The translations under genes and the position numbers were made by a program. Below the pieces are notes generated by a model, which was given only the letters and a program-made list of their open reading frames with translations, made no database searches and was not told the origin of the DNA. Positions 50,152 to 60,754 of a stretch of DNA of 64,000 bases are shown here, one piece after another (the first letter of the stretch is position 1; every line of letters starts with the position of its first letter). Source of the DNA: Paragyromitra xinjiangensis. Its lineage: Eukaryota > Ascomycota > Pezizomycetes > Pezizales > Discinaceae. The DNA lies in contig JBCAMK010000013.1 of NCBI GenBank assembly GCA_038503065.1, positions 1-64,000 on the forward strand. The letters run 5' to 3'.

Positions 50152-51330
50152 CTACTGCTTGCTCGTCTTACGCTTTTTAGGTTTGAACTCTCCCGAATAT
50201 GACTTGAAGAAGTCTGTAGGTTCCTGTGGATGTTTCCCAGTGATGTCATGAAAAGCGTGAGTGGAGATGTAGTTTGTCTTCCCTTCCCTGACGAGAGAGT
50301 AGTACTCGAGCAGGTATTCTTTCTCGGAATCGTCGAGATCTGATTGCGAATCGAGGATCTCCTTGGCTTCCTCCCTATCAATCAAGTTAGAGACTAGAAT
50401 ATGGCGGATGGGTTGTTAAAACCAGGATGCATACTCGGAGATGTTTTGATACTCCATCTTAACACCAAGGGCTTCACTAGCAGCATTTGCAAGCTCATCG
50501 CCAGAAGCTAGCATTGGACCTGGAATGTACGCAAAAAGAAGTCAGGAACTTGGGCTCGGAATTATAAAACCCCCAATAAAACTAACCTGTCAGTACCATC
50601 AACTGCCCACGATGTTGGTCATTGAACCCATGTGGCCCTTCCCCGGTGAGTACGTGTGCCGCAAGTTGTGCAATGTCCCCCAGAGCAACTGGTGCAAATT
50701 TATGAGTCTCTCCTGCAGGGAGCGGAAGCTTTCCTGACGATTGTGCTTGCTTATTATAAAGAAGGAGATTCTCCGCGTAAAATCCAGCTCTGGTCACCAT
50801 AGGTCAGTCAGTGATTCCCACGGAAGTTTGCCTTCTATCGAACGAAATAAATTAGCGTACCGAAGTACGCATGGTGAATGCCCAGTATTCACTTCTGCAT
50901 CCCCTTTGCAAGCCAGGACCATAGATTCCAACCGAATAAACTCTCTCAAATGAGGTTGTTTCTTCTCGTCTGCCATATCACAACCAGCAGCGCTCAGGAA
51001 AAAAACATTCTGCACCTCAGCTTCTTTCGCAGCTTCCAACATTTCCTGGGTCAATTCAGTCTTCTTCGAGCTAGCAGGAGGGATGAGACATATGGTGTCG
51101 ATGTTTGCATCCCTAAAAGCTTTCACGAGTCCATCTTTGTCGCCAGTGGTAGTTCCCACGAGGTTGGCTCCTTTCGCCTTGAGGTCTTGGGCGCGCTCGT
51201 TCTCAGGATGAAGTGAGGTTACAGTGAGGGAATTGATCTTTTTAGAGAAAACTTCATTTGTAAGGATGAGTTCAGCAATTAGATGGCCAGTTTGGCCATC
51301 GCCAGCTGTAATAGCGAGATTCCTAGACAT
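50152..51330 (-). CDS. NmrA-like NAD(P)-binding protein (326 aa)
   Basis: Four exons: 51330-50861, 50789-50587, 50519-50435 and 50374-50152; total 327 codons. The start MSRNLAITAGDGQTG gives a Rossmann nucleotide-binding loop (GxxGxxG-like) at residues 10-15 as expected; an upstream in-frame Met at 51354 is less likely. Following NmrA/HSCARG features include the acidic and basic switch region, LIPPAS, NVFFLSAAG, and CVLRAGFYAENLL after the first intron, then FAPVALGDIAQLAA and a C-terminal helical part. The C-terminus is very basic (KPKKRKTSKQ). NmrA-like proteins are redox sensors or atypical short-chain dehydrogenases; the catalytic YxxxK motif is not obvious. Appears intact. Confidence 0.88.
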
Positions 51331-51826
51331 AGTTGGTGAAGTTAAAATTTCCAAGTGCCTTCCTGGGGTTACGAGATTGGTGAATATGTCTATAGCGAGG
51401 GGGGAGTGGGAGATTTATAGTTGGATTCGACGTTTATCCCTTTCCGCGGTATCGTCATGACATAGGAGGCGTTTTGGAGTGGATATTCGAGCCGCACCTA
51501 TACACCGTTAACCTTACAGCAGCGTAAGCTAAACTGCGATGAAAACCACATACCGACGAGGATGACTTTTTTATACATCATCCATGCGCTTACTTTATGT
51601 TTCTCGCCTGAGGAGATACATGAATATTGCCCGCGGAGCTCGTTGATCTGCAACTATTCCACACGGCTATTAGTGGTTATCCGTGAGGCAGTAATTAATA
51701 CGGAAATCTGGAAATGAGCACACAAAAGCAGAACCAATGGTCTACAGTAGTCACACTATCCCTCTCTACAAACTAATAGAAGAGGAGAACGAATGATCCT
51801 CGTCCTAACTTTATTGCGTTTATAAG

Positions 51827-51841
51827 AACCCTAACCCTAAC
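51827..51841. repeat. Interstitial telomere-like repeat
   Basis: AACCCTAACCCTAAC, i.e. just over two units of the fungal telomere repeat (TTAGGG on the other strand), placed 5 bp outside the MITE end at 51847. Confidence 0.7.
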
Positions 51842-51846
51842 AAGAC

Positions 51847-52077
51847 TACCGTAGGGACTCGACAAATACAGACCGTTGCCAAGAAGGAGGCTTGCCATAC
51901 TATACCTTTTGAGGGATCGATTTACATCAAAACAGAGGGGAAGACGGCTCAGCTGAGGCTGTCGGAGTCAGTTCATAGAGAAAACCCCAAAAATTAGCTC
52001 AATCAACTCCGTTATTGGGATAGTATACCAGACGCCCCCTCTTGGCAACGGTCTGTATTTGTCGAGTCCCTACGGTA
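51847..52077. mobile_element. MITE-like element (231 bp)
   Basis: Inverted repeats of about 43 bp start TACCGTAGGGACTCGACAAA at both ends, near-perfect, bounded by TA. The central part has no coding capacity. The ends resemble those of 4217-4439 (TACCGTA...ACTCGA.AAAT), so both likely use the same transposase. Confidence 0.85.
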
Positions 52078-52294
52078 GACCCAATCGTATCAGGTAAACA
52101 TCTCCACGAGCAGTTCGATTCTGCAAAATTCGACTTCAAAATAAATAAATTTAAATACACGAACTTCAGAAGGTAACCTTAGCGATAATTCACTGGTCTT
52201 ATAGCTAGAAGCTTCGTAACAGCTTTTAATCTGCTGGAGACTTGTATTTCGGTGGGGGCTGTACCATTTGGGACTCTTCCTATTACGTAGTTGT

Positions 52295-53553
52295 CTAAAA
52301 GTCAGAAAATGTAGTTTGGGAGTTGACGGAAAAGAGGCCCACCAAAGTCTTTGAGTCGAGTAGGGGTGATCTATTAAAGCTTAAGTCAGACGAACTCTTC
52401 CCGAATAAATAAAACGTATTAACGCCAGAATACCTCAAGATCCAGCTCTTCGTCCCCTCGTTCAACTCAAAATTTTGATCAACACATATCACCTCAGTCC
52501 CTCCACTGTGGGGTAGATCTTTTTGCTCCAGTAAACAGAGATTACGGTGGCTTATGATCTTCCAATTACGGTTTCGGTCCAGTTCCAGCCCCCAGGTCTC
52601 ATGCCTACCCCCACCCGGGTGTGCTTGCCACGCAACTACACAATTCAATGGAGTACCACCTCCCCACGAACAAGAGTTGATGATGAGGCGTCCTCTTGTT
52701 AGCCGGTTTATGATGCACCATGAGTTTCGCCCGACGGTAGAGGAGGGATGGGAACACTTCGAATGACTTATGTTCCATTGAAACTCCCAAGTCTCGCGGT
52801 ATTGGGATGGTCTTGACGATTCCGGAGGAGGTAAGAGGACTGGTGGATTATGAAGATAAGTATGGCTAAGAAGATCCCCAGTCCTCACGTTTTGTATCTG
52901 AACCCAGCCAGGGGGGGAGGCGACTGCGGGAATTACAAGCTCCCAGAGAAGTCGTTCATCTTCAGGGACGTATTTCCTGCTTCGGCAGTGGGCGCCGGAG
53001 CTCTCGTTAGCTATGTCAAGCACTTGCTCATTTATAACATTAACAATGTTATAGAAATCCCTTCCAAGAGGTCAGTCGTTGTCTTCTGAAAAAGGACCCT
53101 GACGAGTGCACGGCTTACCCGTTTTTGCTCTCTTGAGATTTCCGGAACCTCCACTTGTGCCAGGGGAAGCCTCGGCTTGAAAAAAGCCAAATATTTCTTC
53201 CGTCGTGAGAGCCTAAACTCGATCAATTCGTCAGAATTATTAAACCCAATAAACTAGCATAGTCTTCGTGCTATTGAAATCTCACCATCTTCCGAGTTCA
53301 TGTCCAGGGATCTGTCACTAGAGGGGTTCGTGATGGAGTATTCTAAACCTTCCTCATTCCCATTCGAATTATCTTCACGTCCTAAGAGCGGCTCGACCCA
53401 CCATATCTGTTGATCCCGGTACAGGTTCTCGTCTTGTGTGTAGCTCAATACCTGAGACCCGTTTTTAGTCAAGTCAGGGTTTTCAACATGCAAGACCGTT
53501 AAAGTCTTTTTATTACGGATGACGTAAGCACCGGCAGGAATCCGTTCGAACAT
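52295..53553 (-). CDS. Ricin-B-like beta-trefoil protein (347 aa)
   Basis: Three exons: 53553-53286, 53212-53119 and 52976-52295, with consistent phases (348 codons). The start MFERIPAGAYVIRN is typical of fungal ricin-type (R-type) beta-trefoil lectins; an upstream in-frame Met at 53583 exists. Repeated trefoil features follow: W-containing ends (QIWWVEP), RLLWELVIP, GWVQIQNVRTGDLLS, YRETWEFQW and CIINRLTRGRLI. A classic QxW triplet is missing, so sugar binding may be altered or lost. No signal peptide, fitting the cytoplasmic storage or defence lectins of this class. The 142-nt intron 2 is the least certain junction. Confidence 0.72.
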
Positions 53554-54431
53554 GCTCGAGAGACTCAGGTTTGTTATTCGCACGTTGCTATACTCTGTAA
53601 GCTGTGTAAGGTGGTTTTCTGATGGTGGTGAGCTCCCCGCTGCAATTTAAGGCGGACAGCACCTATAGGAAACAGGTCACGCGTGACATTGATTGGTGTC
53701 ACGTGCTTGTATACCAAACAGCAACTTCAGTATTGTAACCGCCAAAAGCATGATTAGAACCGAATCGTGTGCTGAATGAGATTTCCAGTCTAGTATCGAG
53801 ATCTTGTATGATATGGGTTGGAACGTTGTTGAGAATGGTGCTGATTGACTGAGCTCTGTTCATCTGGGATACGTTGATACGAGTGATAAGACATGGGGGA
53901 TATGGGTGCAATGACTGATGTATACGAAGAGAAGAGAATAGGTAGGAATGGGTAAGAATAGGTAAGAATAGGTAAGAATAGATAAGAGATGGGATTAAGC
54001 AATGGGTAAGAGATAAAGGATGAGAGCAGAGAATATACAATAACATCTCCTCTACTTCACTCCTGTTGAGGCTCTGCAAAGAGCCTCTCCTCTCTCCTGG
54101 CTGAGTGTAACTGCAACCCAACCACCTACTTTCGTCCCAACCACCTACTCTCGTCCATCCACAGCTTCCCCTCCTTTCCCTCCCCTCATCTCAGCTTCCC
54201 CTCACCCCCATTCGAGTCATATCTGGACTGGGACATACATCTCGCCAGCCTTATGCGAGACACTCTTCAATCTGTATTTAGATCTCTCTCCACAGTTCCC
54301 ACGTCCACAATGCGCGGCCCTTGCGTCACCTTCTGTGCAACAGTAGCTTTTCCGCGTCAGCTGAATACCTGATATAAACTGGCATCCCTCTTCTCTGCTG
54401 CTGTGTTCTCTAAAGAAAGATTGACTTCATC
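53554..54431. other. Intergenic with 10-bp minisatellite
   Basis: Bidirectional spacer between divergent genes. A GGTAAGAATA tandem repeat lies at 53941-53985. The minus-strand ORF spanning it (53699-54121) ends in a protein-like stretch (RFGSNHAFGGYNTEVAVWY) that could be a lost exon, but no start or splice pattern supports a gene. Confidence 0.55.
53941..53985. repeat. (GGTAAGAATA)n minisatellite
   Basis: About four tandem 10-bp units with small changes at both ends. Confidence 0.85.
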
Positions 54432-56170
54432 ATGTCCCAAGCTCTTCCCCTCCACTTGGCTCTCCTTCTCGTCCCCTATATCTCCCCAGCAGACATAGCC
54501 CATGCCCAGCTCGTCTGCAAGGTGAGTCTCCCATACCTACAGCTATATCTCTATCGAAACTAACAGTCCACTTATCACAGGACTGGGCGGACATCTTCAA
54601 ATCCGATAAACTCCTTCTCACCGCGTTACGCATTCATTTCCCCCTCTCCCACGAAGTCCGCAATCGCCAAAAACAGCCCCAGTTCCTAAACTCACCAACA
54701 ACCACGTTCACCTGCGTCGCCCGTCGCTACGCTGCCCTCAAACACGGTATCCCACAGCAAGAGCTCCGATTCCCAATCTCTAAAACCCGCCGCGACATCT
54801 ACGTGTGGACCTTCTCCGAGAACCTCCTCGTCTACCAGTCACGTCACTATCCCCACGCTGTGCTCTCGCTGCTTTACTTCGACTACTCTACCACCCCTCG
54901 ACGCATCAGAAAGGGCACGATCGCGCTCGATGATGGAGGAGAGGCTGTCATCCGCGTCAAAGTCTGCCGTGACGTCCTCGTTGTCGAGTGCACCAACGAG
55001 CGCCAGATCAGCCCGGCGCGAACCAATTTCTCCGCCTCAGCGGCTTGTTACCGGCTACAGCCGAGCGGGAATGACGAGGTCTCCGCGGAAAGGATCAGTG
55101 TCATCGATACCTTTCAGTTCCCGTACATCGACTACTCCCATCAGATTCTGAGCGATCACTCGACAAAGTATTACGCGGCTTTCTCAAAATCATCAGGGCC
55201 CTTCGGTAGTGTCGGTGTGTGGGAGATTGAGACGGGTGTACAGGTGAAACGGATTGAATCGGCGAAGCTGGTGGATATCGGTGGGCTGATGACGGATTTG
55301 TTGGTGGTGCGGGAAGGAGTGGAAGAAAAAGTGGTGATGATTGGGAATGATAGGAGGAATAACAACGCACGTCGTTGGGACAGATTCGAGGGTCAATGGG
55401 GTTACTTATCCAATATCCGCATCTTTTCCATAAACGGTGATAACGACGAAGAAGTCAAAGGATTCGTCGGAAGGACTAAATATGAGTGCCCACATGACTC
55501 GAACCTCTTAACAACAACCTTTAAAGTGGTTCGTCCCCTCGGTGCCCTCGATGAAGATAATACAGACGGGCCCGAGGAGGCAGCGCTTGTGCTCTGGGAA
55601 TTGGAGGACCATACAGACAAAGCTACAGCTCACTACCACACACTCTCTGAAGCCGCTTTCTCTAGAGTGACAAACCCCGACGAACCAATTCGCGCAGACA
55701 AAAGATACGTTCTCCCGCCTGCAGAACACATGCCTCAAGGCCAAGCGGTTGCTCAACGTCCCACACCATTCACCGTCAAGACGAAGGATGCACTGAGTTT
55801 CACGATGGACTTCACCGGCCGCAACGAGGACTTTGAAGGTACCCGTTTAATGCTGTACCATCTCCAAATCCAGAGTTTCTACCCATCGCCAACAGATCCG
55901 GGTGTTATGAATTTGTTGTGGGAGTCGTACCTAAAGGAAGCGAAACCATCGAATGTCGATAAAGAGGACGATCCCGAAAAACATAGGCCCTCCAGGGAAA
56001 ACAGAGGCATCTACTCATCGAACAGAAACGTGACCTATCAGAATTACTACGGCATGGAGGTTGTCGGCGACGAAAGGGCTGTGGTGTTTCTTGAGCTCAG
56101 GGAACGCGGTATGGATTTAGTTGTTGCCGTTTGGGATGATCCCTTTGAGGGAGCGGTGTTGAAGGCGTAA
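54432..56170 (+). CDS. F-box-like protein (559 aa)
   Basis: Exon 1 (54432-54521) and exon 2 (54581-56170) join in phase 0 across a 59-nt intron (GTGAGT...ATCACAG, with a CTAAC branch site). The N-terminal 45 residues match the F-box helix pattern: LPLHLALLLVPYISPADI, then QLVCKDWADIF and a following LL. The long C-terminal part (about 500 aa) has repeated beta-like segments but no repeat family I can name. F-box proteins link substrates to SCF ubiquitin ligases; the C-terminal region would choose the substrate. This exon is much richer in GC than its surroundings, and the frame is intact. F-box assignment is from pattern only. Confidence 0.72.
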
Positions 56171-58121
56171 TGATTCTAGAATTGAGCTGTCTCTGTGACA
56201 TATCTTGCACATCCTTGTCCTTGGTGGTATGAAAGATATCTCTAGCAGGAACGTTGAAGCTACCTTTTGCGTGTTTCTGTGGGATTCTAGACTTGGTTAA
56301 GATCCTAATGAGAGACGTCATGTGTGGGTTTTGGTGCGAGGAGTTCTTGGGGGCGTGGAGTACGTGTTTGTGCACTTGGCTGTTTATCTAAATATTGTAT
56401 TTATGTATATCATGCTAGTAAAAACTGATGGTGGTTTACAGAGTTCTTTTTGAAAACGCGATTGATTGGCCGGATTAGTTAAAGTAGCTGGGCATAACGC
56501 CAGGATACGGAGTTGCATATCTAATATCTAGAAGCTTCAGAAAATAACTTTCGATAAGAAGTCCAACAGGAGATAAGTTTCCCTCTTGTTATGAATATCC
56601 AACTACGCGGGTACGTCTTGTGGAAACATTAGGGTTAGGGGTGTGGAGATAATATTATCTATAAACACCACAGATCACAGCCCCATAGACACCTATTCAC
56701 ATCCTTATGCCTAGCGAAGCTCATGTGAGTAGAACGAAGTCTAAAGCCAATGAGAAACCCTAACTTATTCGATCCAATACTGTAGCAGCGCTAGCTCCAC
56801 GGAAGAGCAGCAGCTTGGGGTGAAATCACTTAATTAGAGAGCAATTCAGTTAGAGTACCATCCAGTCATTGGCCTAGTGTCGTAAATTTCTAGATACAGT
56901 ACAATCGCTCTATAAGAATACCGTCGAGACCAAGAACGCAGAAGAATATTCCTATAAGAAGGGTGGTTTAACCCAATGAAGGTTTATAGCATTAGGCCCT
57001 TGATATCACATGCAAAATCTCTTAGCCAAAATAATCTTCCACAACAAAAGAAAACTCCTATATATCCCTTGTTATTCCGTACAAAATTAGACATATTCTT
57101 AGCATTCTCCATACTGATGCACGGCTATACGACTCCATATTGCTATTAATAATTAAGTCCCAGTAAGGCAACAGTGGGCGAAATACGCCTAAAGCGCACA
57201 GGAGCAATTTTTCTTCCATAATCCCTATGTACGACATGCCATGACTTGCTTACGGCCGTTGGCCCGCTGCCCAGCCCGCCAGCCGCTGGCCATGCCGACG
57301 GTGTCTTGTCAAACGACCCCTTTGTACCATCGAAAGGCCAATACATGCAATCTAGTCTACCACCCAGAAATTGACGAGAACCGGAATGACGCTAAGACGT
57401 CTAAACAGAGTGTGGCTGGGAGATCTTACTGAGAATGGTTTGGCAGCATAGGTTTTTGCTACTCACTATACCAGTTGAGGAGACTTCTTTATTTTTTCGA
57501 GGATAAAAATATGTACTTATATGAGTGAGTCACACCGCCACTTCTTATTTCAACCTCTTAGCGCTATTCCGGTTCTCGTCAATTTCTGCGGTATTACCAA
57601 CCCCACGTGAAGGGTAGGATTGTGTTACCACGGTCTATAAGATATCTTCGCTAACTTAAACTCAATAACCTCAATTGAGTTGCCATGGGTTGACAGAAGG
57701 AAGCTCTTAACATAAGCATAACCCTGTGTAACCCACCACTCGTCAAATTCTCTAGGAAGGAGCTAGTATCTACCTTCCATCTAAGATCACAGAGTTTCAA
57801 ACTTTTAATACTCGGCTGCCACTTGTCATTATTTACCGCCGGCGTGATCTCAACTCTATTGTCTAACCTGGTTACTATCCACCATGCTTAGAAAATCCCT
57901 TTCATGTGGAGGGTCTATAAAACTGGATCGTCCCTCGCAATGTTCCTTTTCTGTTATTTATCGGGTCATTCTTTAATCTGCTCTCGAGCTCTCATTGCCA
58001 ACACTCTTTATTTTAATTCTTTCAATTCTTTCATTCATTCGTGGATAGCTGGCCTTCACGTTAACCTGCATAATTTCGATCCCCATAATCTTTTAATATC
58101 AATCTACTAAAAACCATCAAC
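56171..58121. other. Intergenic, telomere-like motif
   Basis: No gene seen. TTAGGGTTAGGGG occurs at 56629-56641. The 3' flank of the F-box-like gene and promoter of the secreted protein lie here. Confidence 0.65.
56629..56641. repeat. Interstitial telomere-like repeat
   Basis: Two units of TTAGGG in tandem. Short enough to arise by chance or by repair. Confidence 0.6.
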
Positions 58122-60013
58122 ATGGTCCTAATCAACGCTCTCGTTGCTAGTCTACTCCTCGGGCAGGGGGCACTAGGGGCTGCCGTACCCCGAGATATCT
58201 CAACACGATCAGTGATCGATAAAACTCAAGTCGACTCTTTCTTGAATGCCATCATTGGAAAGCGAACACCAGAAACTGTGAGACGACAGGTCGCTACTGA
58301 ATCTGTTCTTAAACCAATCAAGCTTTCTCAACTCAATGCTATAACCAATGGCGCCCGTGTGAGGCGTGACGCAGCATCAGATTCTGCAGGGTTTGCGCTC
58401 ACGGATAAAGAAAAGCTTGTTTACGGTCTTGCTGGAGGTATACCTGATTTTTAGCTGTTGGGATTTTTTGATACTTGAAAAGGAAACTTACTTTATTCGG
58501 ATGGATAGGTGCCGACTCGTTGGTGATGGCCAACGTGACCCTACTGTCAACCGATGGTAAACCACTGATTAACATGGAAAGTTTTGAAAGCAGCACCAAG
58601 AACGTCGAATGTGGTGAGAAGATGAAACTTGAATTCATCTCAAAAGAGGCTCTTGACAGTGCTGTAGCTGCATGGGGTTGGGTTAATGAGGATGAGACCC
58701 ATGAATTCATTATGATTGCCAATCATGATAGCTGCTCACCAGCTGATCAACGCACTCCTTATCAGTATGCAATCCAAATTCTAGTTTACTCACTTCTAGC
58801 AGATACTAACATATCCCGCACAGGGTGTTCAACGCAGATTATGACGAGACTACCTTCACGGCGACTCTCGACGCAAGAAAGGCCGTATGGAAAGATATCG
58901 CGAATACTTTTGACGTTGACTTTGGAAAAGTCCAGTTACCGGCGGCTCCTCTCAATAAAAGAGGCTTCTTTGATAGCATCCTCCCCGAAATAGACTTTGA
59001 CAAGTCAGTATCTATTGACCTCACCCAAAGTGTGTCAAATCCCGTTATTTTCGCCACAAACACGAGCGCCAGCGGTTTTGATCTTACTGTCAATTGTATC
59101 GACTGCGGAACCAAAGGTACTCTTGACGTCAGTGGTCGTATCACAGTTCAAGGGTTTAGCGTCAAGGAGCTTTCTATTGAAGCCTCACCCGAGAACTTTG
59201 AGGCTAGGCTTGAGATTGGCGTGAAAGTTCAAGGGAAAGCCGAAGGGCCAGCTTCTACTTTTATCGCTGAACTTTTCTCAGTCGGTCTTGGTGGAATCTC
59301 GGTATGTTATCGCCAATATATCAAACCTTTCAACCGAATCCAAACTAAGTAATTTTAGATCCCGGGAATCTTCACTTTGGGTCCTACTCTTGATTATGAG
59401 GCTGGATTCAGTACCTCACTTGAAGGTACAGCAGAACTCAGTTATGGAGTCCTCGCAAAGGTATCAGACCCCCACTCCCATCTTTACTGCTAAAATCATA
59501 ACACATCAAAATAGCTGGATAATAACGCCATCATCAAAGCTGATTTGATCAACTCGAATAACAATCAATTCTCTGGCTGGGAGCCAATATTCGAGCAAAT
59601 CCCTTTCAAGCTCAGTGCCGAGGCCAAGGCCACTGTCTCTGCTTTCTCGCAACCCGTGTTAGCTCTGACATTCGATGTCATTGGCCTCCCTGCTTTCGAG
59701 GCTGCCTTTAAGCTTAAGCTCCCTGAAGTTACCGCTGAACTTAGTGCTGTGGCTAATAGCGCTGGTGTTTGTGGTGATACGACAAAGTCAACAGGTGTGC
59801 AAGTGAATGCTAACATCGGCGTTGATCTTACCTTCCGTGTAGGCGAAGATGCCGCTATCGATGAGGATTCTCTATTTGAGAGTCAATTATTCGTATGTTT
59901 CATCCAACTTCCTTCGTCGCCCCTACCCACTGTGAAATGATAAAAACTGACCTTCCTTTTCTTTACAGGCTGTGAATAAGCCGTTCTTTGATACTTGCCT
60001 TGCGTTGTTCTAG
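58122..60013 (+). CDS. Secreted protein, DUF7029/DUF7223-like (524 aa)
   Basis: Six exons: 58122-58437, 58509-58764, 58824-59301, 59359-59460, 59515-59892, 59969-60013; phases agree and sum to 525 codons. A signal peptide (MVLINALVASLLLGQGALG) is followed by a possible dibasic-processed propeptide (IGKR, RVRR). The mature protein is Ser/Thr- and Asp-rich with two beta-type regions: an N-terminal one around MANVTLLSTDGKPL with a Cys pair (ECGEK...DSCSP), and a C-terminal one (VNCIDCGTKGTLDVSG, LAQ-free, many alternating hydrophobics) closing with FFDTCLALF. This two-domain layout recalls fungal secreted proteins with DUF7029 and DUF7223, a match made from memory of the pattern, not a search. 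Function unknown. Confidence 0.68.
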
Positions 60014-60754
60014 ATCATATGTTTAGGCATGGTGGCATGCAGATACTTAGATGTACTTTCTATTATTCTCTCAAGATGTAGTGATATTCTGAAGCTCTGC
60101 AGTCATAAATTAATTCATGAGCGCTATTATAGTCGTAGTCGTCCTCGCACGTGCTCTACTTCCATGAGCCCATCAACATGCGGCTCAATTCACATAAAGT
60201 CTATAGTCTTGAATCCATAACCTAAATCTAAATATCTTTTAATCCCATACGTGTTATATCGATCTCCACACCCATGAGCTTTTTGGATAATTGAATGGCT
60301 ACTCTACGGATGATATAAACTTCGCCTTTATAGTGCCATTGTCAGGATGCTTCCCGGCCTACCCTCCGACGGGTAAGAAAGTTGTATCGATATGGGGTTT
60401 AACGTCAATTAAAGTTATGCCCGATATGAGATCAGTGGGGGGTTCTCGGCTAGAACTCACGCGAACAAGCGTTCTTCGACTTCCGGGCCCGTCTCACAAT
60501 ATATACCGGGTAAGCATATTTCAACAGGATTTGCCTACCGATTAATTAAACCCCAGATCTCGGTCATAGTCCTTTTCCTCCCGGTTTATTTGCGGGGTAA
60601 ACGGCGATCACGGTTGAATGCTTCCTGGAGCAGCAGGGGTATAACGGCAGTACCTTTGCCGACTGGAGTATAAAATCGTTGAAGGAGACAAACAGCAGAA
60701 TAACTCACATTCGCCAAGGGATATTTCCATCTTGAATTCCTGGGATTTGTCGTG
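60014..60754. other. Intergenic, no feature seen
   Basis: About 740 bp without a supported gene; includes the GH79 promoter. Confidence 0.65.

Larger units (their letters stand above)
51331..52294. other. Intergenic with MITE and telomere-like motif
   Basis: Holds the promoter side of the NmrA-like gene, a short CCCTAA-type repeat at 51827-51841 and the TIR element 51847-52077. Confidence 0.65.
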
